Source of the DNA: Streptomyces panaciradicis
Lineage (GTDB): Bacteria; Actinomycetota; Actinomycetes; Streptomycetales; Streptomycetaceae
Length of the DNA stretch: 64,000 nucleotides
Direction: 5' to 3'
Assembly (NCBI RefSeq): GCF_023516615.1
Contig: NZ_JAMGBF010000068.1
Location: 1-64,000, forward strand
Part shown: positions 8,589 through 15,584 of the stretch, one piece after another
Position numbering within the stretch: the first letter of the stretch is position 1
Layout of the letters: the number at the start of each line of letters is the position of its first letter
Notes under the pieces: generated by a model
Seen by the model: the letters and a program-made list of their open reading frames with translations, nothing else
Databases searched by the model: none
Told to the model about the DNA's origin: nothing
Made by a program: the position numbers and the translations under genes

Positions 8589-10124
8589 ATGCGCGTGAGC
8601 CGGGGAAGGGAACGGCCGCTGACTGTCCACCACCTCAACCAGCTTCTGCTCGTCTGCTCGCTCGTCCTGCTCGTCGCTGTGGCAGCGGTCCGGATCTCCT
8701 CGCGCAGCGGGCTCCCCAGCCTGCTCGTCTACCTGGGGATCGGGGTCCTCATGGGCCAGGACGGCATCGGCGACATCCACTTCGACAACACCGAGCTGAC
8801 CCAGGTCATCGGGTACGCCGCTCTCGTGGTGATCCTGGCCGAGGGCGGTCTCGGCACGAAGTGGAAGGAGGTCAAGCCGGCGTTGCCGGCCGCCTCCGCG
8901 CTGGCACTGGCGGGGGTCGGGGTGAGCGTCGGGGTCACGGCGTGGGCGGCCCACTACCTGATCGGGCTGGAGTGGCGGCAGGCGCTCATCGTCGGGGCGG
9001 TCGTCTCCTCGACGGACGCGGCGGCGGTGTTCTCGGTGCTGCGGAAAATACCTCTCCCCACGCGCGTGACGGGCACCTTGGAAGCCGAGTCCGGCTTCAA
9101 CGACGCCCCGGTCGTCATCCTGGTGGTGGCCTTCTCCACCGCGGGACCGGTGGAGCACTGGTACGTGCTGGTGGGTGAGATAGCGCTCGAACTGGCCATC
9201 GGCGCGGCCATCGGCCTCGCGGTGGGCTGGCTCGGCGCCTGGGGCCTGCGGCACGTGGCCCTGCCCGCCTCCGGTCTGTATCCGATCGCCGTCATGGCGA
9301 TCGCCGTCACGGCGTACGCGGGCGGCGCGCTGGCGCACGGCAGCGGCTTCCTGGGCGTCTACCTCGCCTCGATGGTCATGGGCAACGCCAAGCTGCCGCA
9401 CTGGCCCGCCACGCGCGGTTTCGCCGACGGGCTCGGCTGGATCGCCCAGATCGGCATGTTCGTCCTGCTCGGCCTCCTGGTCACACCGCACGAACTCGGC
9501 GACGACGTGGTGCCCGCGCTCGTCATCGGCCTGGTGCTCACCATGGTCGCGCGCCCCCTGAGCGTGGTGCTGTGCCTCACGCCGTTCCGGGTGCCCTGGC
9601 AGGAGCAGGCCCTGATGTCCTGGGCCGGTCTGCGCGGCGCGGTGCCCATCATCCTGGCGACGATTCCGATGGTGGAGGGCGTGGACGCGAGCCGCCGCAT
9701 CTTCAACATCGTCTTCGTGCTGGTCGTCGTCTACACCCTCATCCAGGGCCCGACGCTGCCCTGGCTCGCCCGCAAGCTGCACCTGGGCGGGAGCGGCGAG
9801 GCCGCCGACCTGGGCATCGAGTCCGCCCCTCTGGAGCGGCTGCGCGGGCATCTGCTGTCCGTCGCCATCCCCGAGGGCTCGAAGATGCACGGCGTCGAGG
9901 TCAACGAGCTGCGGATGCCCGCCGGTGCCGCGGTCACCCTCGTCGTGCGCGACGGAAAATCGTTTGTCCCCCTGCCGACGACAGTGCTGCGCAAGGGCGA
10001 CGAGCTCCTCGTCGTGGCCACGGACCCGGTCCGCGACGCCGCGGAGAAGCGCCTGCGCGCCGTCGGACACGGGGGCAAGCTGGCGGGGTGGCTCGGGACG
10101 AACGGGGCGGGTACGGGGCGCTGA
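8589..10124 (+). CDS. Potassium/proton antiporter, CPA1 family, with C-terminal RCK_C domain
   Basis: About 511 residues from the ATG at 8589. Roughly 12-13 hydrophobic segments begin with HHLNQLLLVCSLVLLVAVAA; the ion-binding region SSTDAAAVFSVLRKIPLP and LEAESGFNDAPVVILV carry the conserved Asp residues of CPA1 antiporters. The C-terminus after residue about 425 is a TrkA_C/RCK_C domain (LLSVAIPEGSKMHGVEVNEL, LRKGDELLVVATD) that senses ligands. The start is uncertain: GTG 8595 is possible, and the strong site GGGAAGGGAA lies just before CTG 8619, where homologues beginning TVHHLNQ would start. Confidence 0.9.
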   Translation: MRVSRGRERPLTVHHLNQLLLVCSLVLLVAVAAVRISSRSGLPSLLVYLGIGVLMGQDGIGDIHFDNTELTQVIGYAALVVILAEGGLGTKWKEVKPALPAASALALAGVGVSVGVTAWAAHYLIGLEWRQALIVGAVVSSTDAAAVFSVLRKIPLPTRVTGTLEAESGFNDAPVVILVVAFSTAGPVEHWYVLVGEIALELAIGAAIGLAVGWLGAWGLRHVALPASGLYPIAVMAIAVTAYAGGALAHGSGFLGVYLASMVMGNAKLPHWPATRGFADGLGWIAQIGMFVLLGLLVTPHELGDDVVPALVIGLVLTMVARPLSVVLCLTPFRVPWQEQALMSWAGLRGAVPIILATIPMVEGVDASRRIFNIVFVLVVVYTLIQGPTLPWLARKLHLGGSGEAADLGIESAPLERLRGHLLSVAIPEGSKMHGVEVNELRMPAGAAVTLVVRDGKSFVPLPTTVLRKGDELLVVATDPVRDAAEKRLRAVGHGGKLAGWLGTNGAGTGR

Positions 10125-10532
10125 GTGCGGGGTGAGCGCGGGGCGCGGGGCGCTGGCGCGGCGGAGTGCTGGGCGCGGGAGCGGGCGCGGGGCGCGGGGC
10201 GCTGGATTCGGGGCGCGGGGCGGGGGGCGTGCACGGCGCGCAACGCGGCGCTCGCGACGTTAAGGGCGCGTTTCGTACGGTTCACACCCCCGCCAATCGC
10301 AGGCGCGCCCGGCCCATGGTGCTCACTTTCACAGGCGCGCCGCTGGTTGATCCTTGTAAGATGAAGGCATACCTTGATCGAACCAACTCTGCCTGACGCA
10401 GAGCTGGCGCGACCGTATGGCGGTCGGGCTGCCCTCCACTGCGGGCGCCGGCATCTACCGCAGTCCGCGCAAGAGGACAGCTCTCGGCGCCCCCGCACGG
10501 GCGCGCTACCAGGCGGCAGAAAGGCACGGGCC
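10125..10532. other. 408-bp intergenic region with GGGCGC-type low-complexity sequence
   Basis: The first 110 bases are imperfect reiterations of GCGCGGGGCGC/GGGGCGCTGG with no coding signature. The remainder is the leader of the MFS gene and contains short AT-richer tracts near 10340-10395 (around TTGATCCTTGTAAGAT) that may hold a promoter, but I see no clear -35/-10 spacing. Confidence 0.5.
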
Positions 10533-11825
10533 GTGGCGTCCACGGTCACCACCGAGCCGTCGAAGGACTCGTCGGCTTCCTCCCGCCCCGGATACGGGCA
10601 ACTGCTGCGCACCCGAGGCGCCTGGACGTTCCTGCTCCCCGGTTTCGCGGCGCGTCAGCCGTTCGCGATGCTGACCATCTCCATCGTGCTGCTCGTGCAG
10701 CACACCACCGGCTCCTACGGCGCCGCGGGCGCCGCAGCGGCGGTCACCGGTGTCTCCATGGCGCTGTTCGCGCCCTACAGCGGCCGTCTGGCGGACCGCT
10801 ACGGGCAGCGTGCCGTACTGGTCCCCGGCGTGCTGCTGCACGCGCTGTCGGGCCTGACCCTGACGGCGCTCGCGCTGGCCCACGCGCCGCTGTGGGCGCT
10901 GTTCGCGGCGGCCGTGCCCACGGGCGCCTCGGTGCCGCAGGTCGGGCCCATGGTGCGGGCCCGCTGGGGCGGGAAGCTCCAGGGCACGCCCCTGATGACC
11001 ACCGCGGCCGCCTTCGAGTCCGTCACGGACGAGCTGACCTTCGTCTTCGGCCCGCTGCTGGCCACCGCCCTGTGCACCGCCGTCGACCCGGCCGCGGGTC
11101 TGGTCACGGAGGCGGCGCTCACCCTCCTCGGCGGCCTGCTGTTCGCCGCGCAGAAGGGCACCCAGCCCACTGTCGCCCCCGCCGGGCACGCGCGCGTGGA
11201 GCACGTTTCCGCGCTGCGCGTCCCGGGTGTGCGCGTCCTGATCGCGGTCTTCCTCGGCATCGGTTCCGTCTTCGGCGGGATGCAGGTGTCGCTGGCCGCG
11301 TTCAGCGAGTCGATCGGCGAGCCGGGCCTGAACGGCGTCCTGTACGGCGTCTTCGCCGCGGGCAACATGCTCTCCGGCATCGTGTGCGGCGCGGTCGCCT
11401 GGAAGGTGGCCCCGCAGCGTCGCCTCGTGGTCGGGTACGGCGCGCTCGCGCTGGCGGCCTCCGGTCTGTGGGCCGCGCACTCGGTGCTCGTCCTGGCCGG
11501 TCTGGGTCTGCTCGTCGGCATGTGCATCGCGCCGGCGCTGATCACCGGCTACACGCTGGTCGAGGGACTGGTCCCGGCCGGGGCCCGCACCGAGGCGTTC
11601 ACCTGGCTGACCGGCGCGGTGGCGCTCGGCCAGGCGGCGGCCGTGACCGTCGCCGGTCAGCTGGAGGACCGGTTCCGGGACGGCGCCGGTTTCCTGGTTC
11701 CGATGGCCGGTACGGTCCTCGCCCTGGCGACCCTGGTGGCCCTGCGTTCACGCCTGGTCTCACGGCCCCGGAGCCGGACCGTGGCACGTGGCGTCGGTCA
11801 CCGCATGCCGATGACAGTGGACTGA
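10533..11825 (+). CDS. MFS transporter
   Basis: 430 residues with about 12 hydrophobic segments. It starts at GTG 10533 (ASTVTTEPSKDSS), with AGAAAGG upstream; the frame is open for 53 further codons but those are not protein-like. RTRGAWTFLLPGFAARQPFA opens the first membrane helix, and AGRLADRYGQRAVL resembles the MFS loop 2-3 motif GxLADRxGxR. Such exporters pump small molecules or drugs; no substrate can be named. It is followed by the fmdB promoter, whose -35 overlaps the stop codon. Confidence 0.88.
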   Translation: MASTVTTEPSKDSSASSRPGYGQLLRTRGAWTFLLPGFAARQPFAMLTISIVLLVQHTTGSYGAAGAAAAVTGVSMALFAPYSGRLADRYGQRAVLVPGVLLHALSGLTLTALALAHAPLWALFAAAVPTGASVPQVGPMVRARWGGKLQGTPLMTTAAAFESVTDELTFVFGPLLATALCTAVDPAAGLVTEAALTLLGGLLFAAQKGTQPTVAPAGHARVEHVSALRVPGVRVLIAVFLGIGSVFGGMQVSLAAFSESIGEPGLNGVLYGVFAAGNMLSGIVCGAVAWKVAPQRRLVVGYGALALAASGLWAAHSVLVLAGLGLLVGMCIAPALITGYTLVEGLVPAGARTEAFTWLTGAVALGQAAAVTVAGQLEDRFRDGAGFLVPMAGTVLALATLVALRSRLVSRPRSRTVARGVGHRMPMTVD

Positions 11826-11846
11826 TCCTCAGGAATACGTCACTAT
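11818..11846 (+). promoter_or_regulatory. Candidate vegetative promoter of fmdB
   Basis: TGGACT (11818-11823), a 17-bp spacer and CACTAT (11841-11846) form a plausible HrdB-type promoter. The -35 overlaps the stop codon of the MFS gene. A start point 6-8 bp downstream would lie just ahead of the CIRCE-like element. Confidence 0.4.
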
Positions 11847-11855
11847 GGACCCCCG

Positions 11856-11882
11856 TTAGCACTCATTGAGTGAGAGTGCCAG
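11856..11882 (+). promoter_or_regulatory. CIRCE-like HrcA operator upstream of fmdB
   Basis: TTAGCACTC, exactly nine spacer bases, then GAGTGCCAG. The left arm is identical to the CIRCE consensus and the right arm matches GAGTGCTAA at 7 of 9 positions. It lies 9 bp before the fmdB start and just downstream of a plausible promoter, the usual arrangement of HrcA sites at groE genes. HrcA repression of heat-shock genes is established; control of fmdB is inferred. Confidence 0.65.
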
Positions 11883-11891
11883 GAGGAGACA

Positions 11892-12194
11892 GTGCCCACC
11901 TATCAGTACCAGTGCACCGAGTGCGGCGAGGGCCTCGAGGCGGTGCAGAAGTTCACCGATGACGCCCTGACCGAGTGCCCCAACTGCGGTGGTCGCCTGA
12001 AGAAGGTGTTCTCCGCGGTCGGCATTGTCTTCAAGGGCTCGGGCTTCTACCGCAACGACAGCCGCGGCTCCTCGTCGAGCAGCTCGCCGGCGTCGTCCAA
12101 GCCGTCGACGTCCACCTCGACCCCGTCTTCGTCGTCCTCGGACTCGAAGTCCTCGGGGACGAACACCTCCTCGAGCAGCAGCTCCGCGGCGTAG
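11892..12194 (+). CDS. FmdB family zinc ribbon protein
   Basis: 100 residues. It begins PTYQYQCTECGEGLEAVQKF and has the second pair CPNCGGRLKKVFSAVGIVFKGSGFY; the two CxxC knuckles form the FmdB/CxxC_CxxC_SSSS zinc ribbon. The final 40 residues are a Ser/Thr/Lys low-complexity tail, characteristic of the family. The start GTG at 11892 has AGGAGGAGA directly upstream. Function is poorly known (putative regulatory protein). The CIRCE-like element in its leader suggests heat-shock control. Confidence 0.93.
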   Translation: MPTYQYQCTECGEGLEAVQKFTDDALTECPNCGGRLKKVFSAVGIVFKGSGFYRNDSRGSSSSSSPASSKPSTSTSTPSSSSSDSKSSGTNTSSSSSSAA

Positions 12195-12311
12195 GACGCG
12201 CGCACAGGACCCTGCCGTCGTACGACGGCGGGGTCACCGGTGTTTCCGGGGCCTGTCGGTGTTTGCGGAGCCCCTCTCCACGCGAGGCTGCCGCCGGATA
12301 CTGTGCTGGCC

Positions 12312-13145
12312 ATGGTGAACGCAGAGATCGGTGTAATCGGCGGCTCGGGCTTCTACTCGTTCCTCGAGGACGTGACCGAGGTCCAGGTGGACACCCCGTA
12401 CGGGCCTCCCAGCGACTCCCTCTTCCTCGGCGAGGTCGCCGGGCGACGGGTCGCCTTCCTGCCCCGCCACGGCCGCGGTCACCACCTGCCTCCACACCGG
12501 ATCAACTACCGGGCCAACCTGTGGGCCCTGCGGTCGGTCGGTGCCCGTCAGGTACTGGGTCCGTGCGCGGTGGGCGGTCTGCGTCCCGAGTACGGCCCGG
12601 GCACCCTGCTCGTGCCGGATCAGCTGGTCGACCGTACGAAGTCCCGCTCCGCCACCTACTTCGACGGGCTGCCGCTGCCCGGTGGCGACATGCCGAACGT
12701 GGTCCACGTGTCGCTGGCCGACCCCTACTGCCCCGTCGGGCGTGCGACCGCGTTGAAGGCCGCACGCGGCCGGGACTGGGAGCCGGTGGACGGAGGGACG
12801 CTGGTCGTGGTCGAGGGACCGCGCTTCTCGACCCGCGCCGAATCGTTGTGGCACCAGGCTCAGGGCTGGTCGGTGGTGGGCATGACCGGCCACCCGGAGG
12901 CGGCGCTCGCCCGTGAACTGGAGCTCTGCTACACCTCGATGACCTTGGTAACCGACCTCGACGCGGGTGCGGAGACCGGCGAGGGCGTGTCGCACGACGA
13001 GGTGTTGCAGGTCTTCGCCGCGAATGTGGACCGGCTGCGCGGTGTGCTGTTCGACGCCGTGGCCGGGCTGCCGGCGAACGAGGACCGCGACTGCCTGTGC
13101 ACCAAGGCGCTGGGCGGCATGAATCCCGGGTTCGACCTGCCGTGA
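12312..13145 (+). CDS. S-methyl-5'-thioadenosine / purine nucleoside phosphorylase family protein
   Basis: 277 residues from ATG 12312 (MVNAEIGVIGGSGFY). Family motifs: the phosphate-binding IGGSGFYSF, PRHGRGHHLPPHRINYRANLWAL, GTLLVPDQLVDRT, VVVEGPRFSTRAES, and the MTGHPEAALARELELCY substrate region ending in TDLDAG. These enzymes split methylthioadenosine or methylthioinosine to base and sugar phosphate in methionine salvage; residues do not let me separate MTA from MTI/inosine preference. The preceding 24 open codons are rejected as leader. Confidence 0.9.
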   Translation: MVNAEIGVIGGSGFYSFLEDVTEVQVDTPYGPPSDSLFLGEVAGRRVAFLPRHGRGHHLPPHRINYRANLWALRSVGARQVLGPCAVGGLRPEYGPGTLLVPDQLVDRTKSRSATYFDGLPLPGGDMPNVVHVSLADPYCPVGRATALKAARGRDWEPVDGGTLVVVEGPRFSTRAESLWHQAQGWSVVGMTGHPEAALARELELCYTSMTLVTDLDAGAETGEGVSHDEVLQVFAANVDRLRGVLFDAVAGLPANEDRDCLCTKALGGMNPGFDLP

Positions 13146-13212
13146 CGCGGCGCCGGGAAGAGTGCGGGGAAGAGCGTGCGCGGCGGCGGAACCTCCCGTT
13201 CGGGTGAGGGAG

Positions 13213-13221
13213 TTATCCACA
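13213..13221 (+). promoter_or_regulatory. Single DnaA-box-like nonamer
   Basis: TTATCCACA is the classical DnaA box and is embedded in the short palindrome GAGTT-ATCCAC-AACTC. One isolated box in the 169-bp gap before the CpaB-like gene is not an origin; it may be a titration or regulatory site or chance. Confidence 0.3.
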
Positions 13222-13314
13222 ACTCGTCGGTAGTCCACCGGTCTCGGCGGGGATCGGCGCAAGGCCTCATCGTGGGCCTGCAAGCCGATTCCCCGACGCA
13301 GGTGGTGATCCCGC

Positions 13315-13860
13315 ATGTCCCTACCCCTCCCGCCCTCGTACCCCGCCCCCTCCTCCTCGCACCCGCCCGGAACCGACGTACCCGCCACGTGCGAGGTGCC
13401 GCACTTCGCTCCCGTGCGGGTGCGCGGCGGGCGGTACCAGCTGCAACGCCTCGTACGGCACCGCAGGCGCGCCGTCGCGGCCGGCCTCGCCGTGACCGCG
13501 GCGGCGCTGGTGGCGGCGGGCCCGCGCGCCACCGAGCAGACGCGCGGGCATCCGGTGGCGGAGCCCGTACGAAAGCACCGTGCCGTCAAGGTCGTGGCCG
13601 CGCCGGTCCGTATCGCCGACACGGCCGCCGTCCGGCTGCTGCGACCGGGCGACCGGGTGGACGTCATCGCCGCCCGCGAGACGGCCACCGGGGGTGACGC
13701 CCGGGTGGTCGCGCGTGGGGCGCGGGTGACCAGGGTTCCGGAGCCGTTGGACGACGATCCCGGGAACGGGGCGTTGGTGGTGCTGTCGGTTCCCCGGGCC
13801 ACCGCGGCCCGCCTGGCCGGCGCGGGCGCGACGGCACGCCTGGCGGTGACGCTGTGCTGA
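13315..13860 (+). CDS. Membrane-anchored protein with RcpC/CpaB-like (SAF) region
   Basis: 181 residues: a Pro/Ser-rich start, a basic stretch (RYQLQRLVRHRRRAV), one hydrophobic segment (residues about 52-68, AVAAGLAVTAAALVAAGP), then an extracytoplasmic part with VVAAPVRIADTAAVRLLRPGDRVDVIAA, which resembles the SAF/RcpC region of CpaB-type Flp pilus proteins. Only the second half of such a protein is present and no other pilus gene is nearby, so a pilus role is not implied. Located 138 bp before mscL on the same strand. Confidence 0.75.
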   Translation: MSLPLPPSYPAPSSSHPPGTDVPATCEVPHFAPVRVRGGRYQLQRLVRHRRRAVAAGLAVTAAALVAAGPRATEQTRGHPVAEPVRKHRAVKVVAAPVRIADTAAVRLLRPGDRVDVIAARETATGGDARVVARGARVTRVPEPLDDDPGNGALVVLSVPRATAARLAGAGATARLAVTLC

Positions 13861-13998
13861 GCCACACTGTGCGTATCCTGCGGAAATTCCTGTCAAGTCC
13901 CTCGTTGGAGCTACCTGATTGGACAGGACGGCCGAGTGTTGACGTAGGTTGCGGAGCTGTTTGTTCTTCAACCTGTGCATGCGAGAAGAGGCCCGTAG

Positions 13999-14475
13999 GT
14001 GATCGAGAAGAGGGAACCGAGCGTCTGGCAGGGCTTCAAGGCCTTCCTGATGCGCGGGAACGTCGTCGACCTGGCAGTGGCGGTGGTCATCGGCGCCGCC
14101 TTCACCAACATCGTCAACACGCTGGTGAAGGGGATCATCAACCCGGTGGTCGGGGCGATCGGGACGAAGAATCTCGACAACTACACCTCGTGTCTGCAGG
14201 ATCCCTGCAAAGTGGCCGCGGACGGCACGGTGAAGAGCGGCATCCCGATCATGTGGGGCTCCGTCCTCGGCGCCACCCTCACGTTCGTGATCACCGCGGC
14301 GGTCGTCTACTTCCTGATGGTGCTGCCGATGTCGAAGTACCTGGCGCGGCAGGAGGCCCGCAGGAAGGCCAGGGAGAGCACGCACGAGGTCATCGAGGTG
14401 ACCGAGCTGGAGGTGCTCAAGGAGATCCGCAACGCGCTGGTCGCGCAGCGTGGGGGCGGGCACGACGGGCGCTAG
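13999..14475 (+). CDS. mscL: Large-conductance mechanosensitive channel MscL
   Basis: 158 residues. KAFLMRGNVVDLAVAVVIGAAFTNIVNTLVKGIINPVVG is the first helix and pore region (residues about 14-52), the periplasmic loop contains a Cys pair (SCLQDPCK), and TFVITAAVVYFLMVLPMSKYLARQ is the second helix, followed by a charged C-terminal bundle (VTELEVLKEIRNALVAQ). MscL opens under membrane tension to release solutes. GTG start at 13999 in AGGTGATC, with GAAGAGG upstream. Confidence 0.96.
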   Translation: MIEKREPSVWQGFKAFLMRGNVVDLAVAVVIGAAFTNIVNTLVKGIINPVVGAIGTKNLDNYTSCLQDPCKVAADGTVKSGIPIMWGSVLGATLTFVITAAVVYFLMVLPMSKYLARQEARRKARESTHEVIEVTELEVLKEIRNALVAQRGGGHDGR

Positions 14476-14518
14476 CGGCGGCGGCCCGCTGGGGCCGGCG
14501 GACGATTCTCGGCGCGGT

Positions 14519-14701
14519 TCAGAGGTGGTGGGGCGGCTTCTCGTCGAGGAAGCGCTTCAGGTCGGCCGCGCTGTCGTTCCCGGCGGCGGGCCGCTCGCCC
14601 CAGCCGCGGTCGGTGTCGTCCGAGGACTGCTGGTCCAGCGGGTCGTCGAAGATCAACACGGGCTTGGGGGCGCGCGGCTCGGGGGCGGGGGCGGAGGTCA
14701 T
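14519..14701 (-). CDS. Small acidic hypothetical protein (60 aa)
   Basis: 60 residues: an Ala/Pro-rich start, then PVLIFDDPLDQQSSDDTD and a C-terminal DLKRFLDEKPPHHL. Nearly every codon ends in G or C in this frame, which supports real coding over a shadow. Start ATG at 14699-14701; GGAGG immediately precedes it but at very short spacing. It lies downstream of pflA on the same strand (43 bp gap) and converges with mscL. I do not recognise a function. Confidence 0.7.
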   Translation of the reverse strand: MTSAPAPEPRAPKPVLIFDDPLDQQSSDDTDRGWGERPAAGNDSAADLKRFLDEKPPHHL

Positions 14702-14744
14702 GCCTCCAGGGTACGGCCCAGGGGGCGGGCGCCGTCCGGATGGC

Positions 14745-15572
14745 TCAGACGGCGCGCAGTCCGTGGGACTCGAAGATGCTCCTGGCCGCAGCGGTCTGTT
14801 CGGCGGTCGGGGCGGGTGTGTCGTGCAGGACGAAGGGGCGTCCCAGCGCCTGCCACTTGGCCTCCCCGAGCTTGTGGAAGGGCAGGACGTCGACGCGCGT
14901 GACATTGCCGAGCGAGGCGGCGAAGGCGGCGACACCGTCGACGTTGGCCGGGTCGTCGGTGAGGCCGGGCACGAGCACGAAGCGGACGTGGACCTCCTTG
15001 CCGAGGTCTGCCAGACGCCGGGCGAAGACGAGGGTGGGCTGCAGGGGGCGGCCGGTGACCTTGCGGTAGGTGGCGGGGTCCCAGGACTTGATGTCGAGCA
15101 GGACCAGGTCGGTGTCCCTCAGCAGGGCGTCGGTGGCGCGGACGCCGAGGAATCCCGAGGTGTCGAGCGCGGTGTGCAGGCCGAGTTCGTGCTTGAAGCG
15201 GTTGAGCAGTTCGCCGGTGAAGACGGGCTGGAGCAGGGGCTCGCCCCCGCTGATGGTCGCCCCGCCGCCGGCGGCGGCGATGAACCGCGTGTACTTGCGG
15301 GCCTCGGCGACGATCTCGTCGGCCGTGGTGCGCTTGCCGTCGCGCATCCGCCAGGTGTCGGGGTTGTGGCAGTACAGGCAGGTCAGCGGGCAGCCCGACA
15401 GGAAGGTGACGAAGCGGGTGCCGGGGCCGTCGACACCGGTCGACAGGTCCCACGAGTGGACCGAGCCGACCACCTCGCGCCGGGTCGCCGCGGCGGCCGG
15501 GGTGGCCGCCGCGGGAACGGGCCCGCAGGCCGGCGTCGGCAGAACCGACGCCGTAGGAAGAAGCGGAGTCAT
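14745..15572 (-). CDS. pflA: Pyruvate formate-lyase activating enzyme (radical SAM)
   Basis: 275 residues. The radical-SAM cluster motif is C61-PLT-C65-LY-C68-HNPDTW, with the GGEPLLQP motif after it and DIKSWDPATYRKVTGRPL further on, as in PflA. The N-terminal 30 residues are an Ala/Pro-rich extension. The enzyme uses a [4Fe-4S] cluster and SAM to abstract hydrogen from the catalytic glycine of PflB, giving the glycyl radical. It follows pflB by 12 bp, so the two are co-transcribed. Confidence 0.95.
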   Translation of the reverse strand: MTPLLPTASVLPTPACGPVPAAATPAAAATRREVVGSVHSWDLSTGVDGPGTRFVTFLSGCPLTCLYCHNPDTWRMRDGKRTTADEIVAEARKYTRFIAAAGGGATISGGEPLLQPVFTGELLNRFKHELGLHTALDTSGFLGVRATDALLRDTDLVLLDIKSWDPATYRKVTGRPLQPTLVFARRLADLGKEVHVRFVLVPGLTDDPANVDGVAAFAASLGNVTRVDVLPFHKLGEAKWQALGRPFVLHDTPAPTAEQTAAARSIFESHGLRAV

Positions 15573-15584
15573 CGTCCTTGCTCC

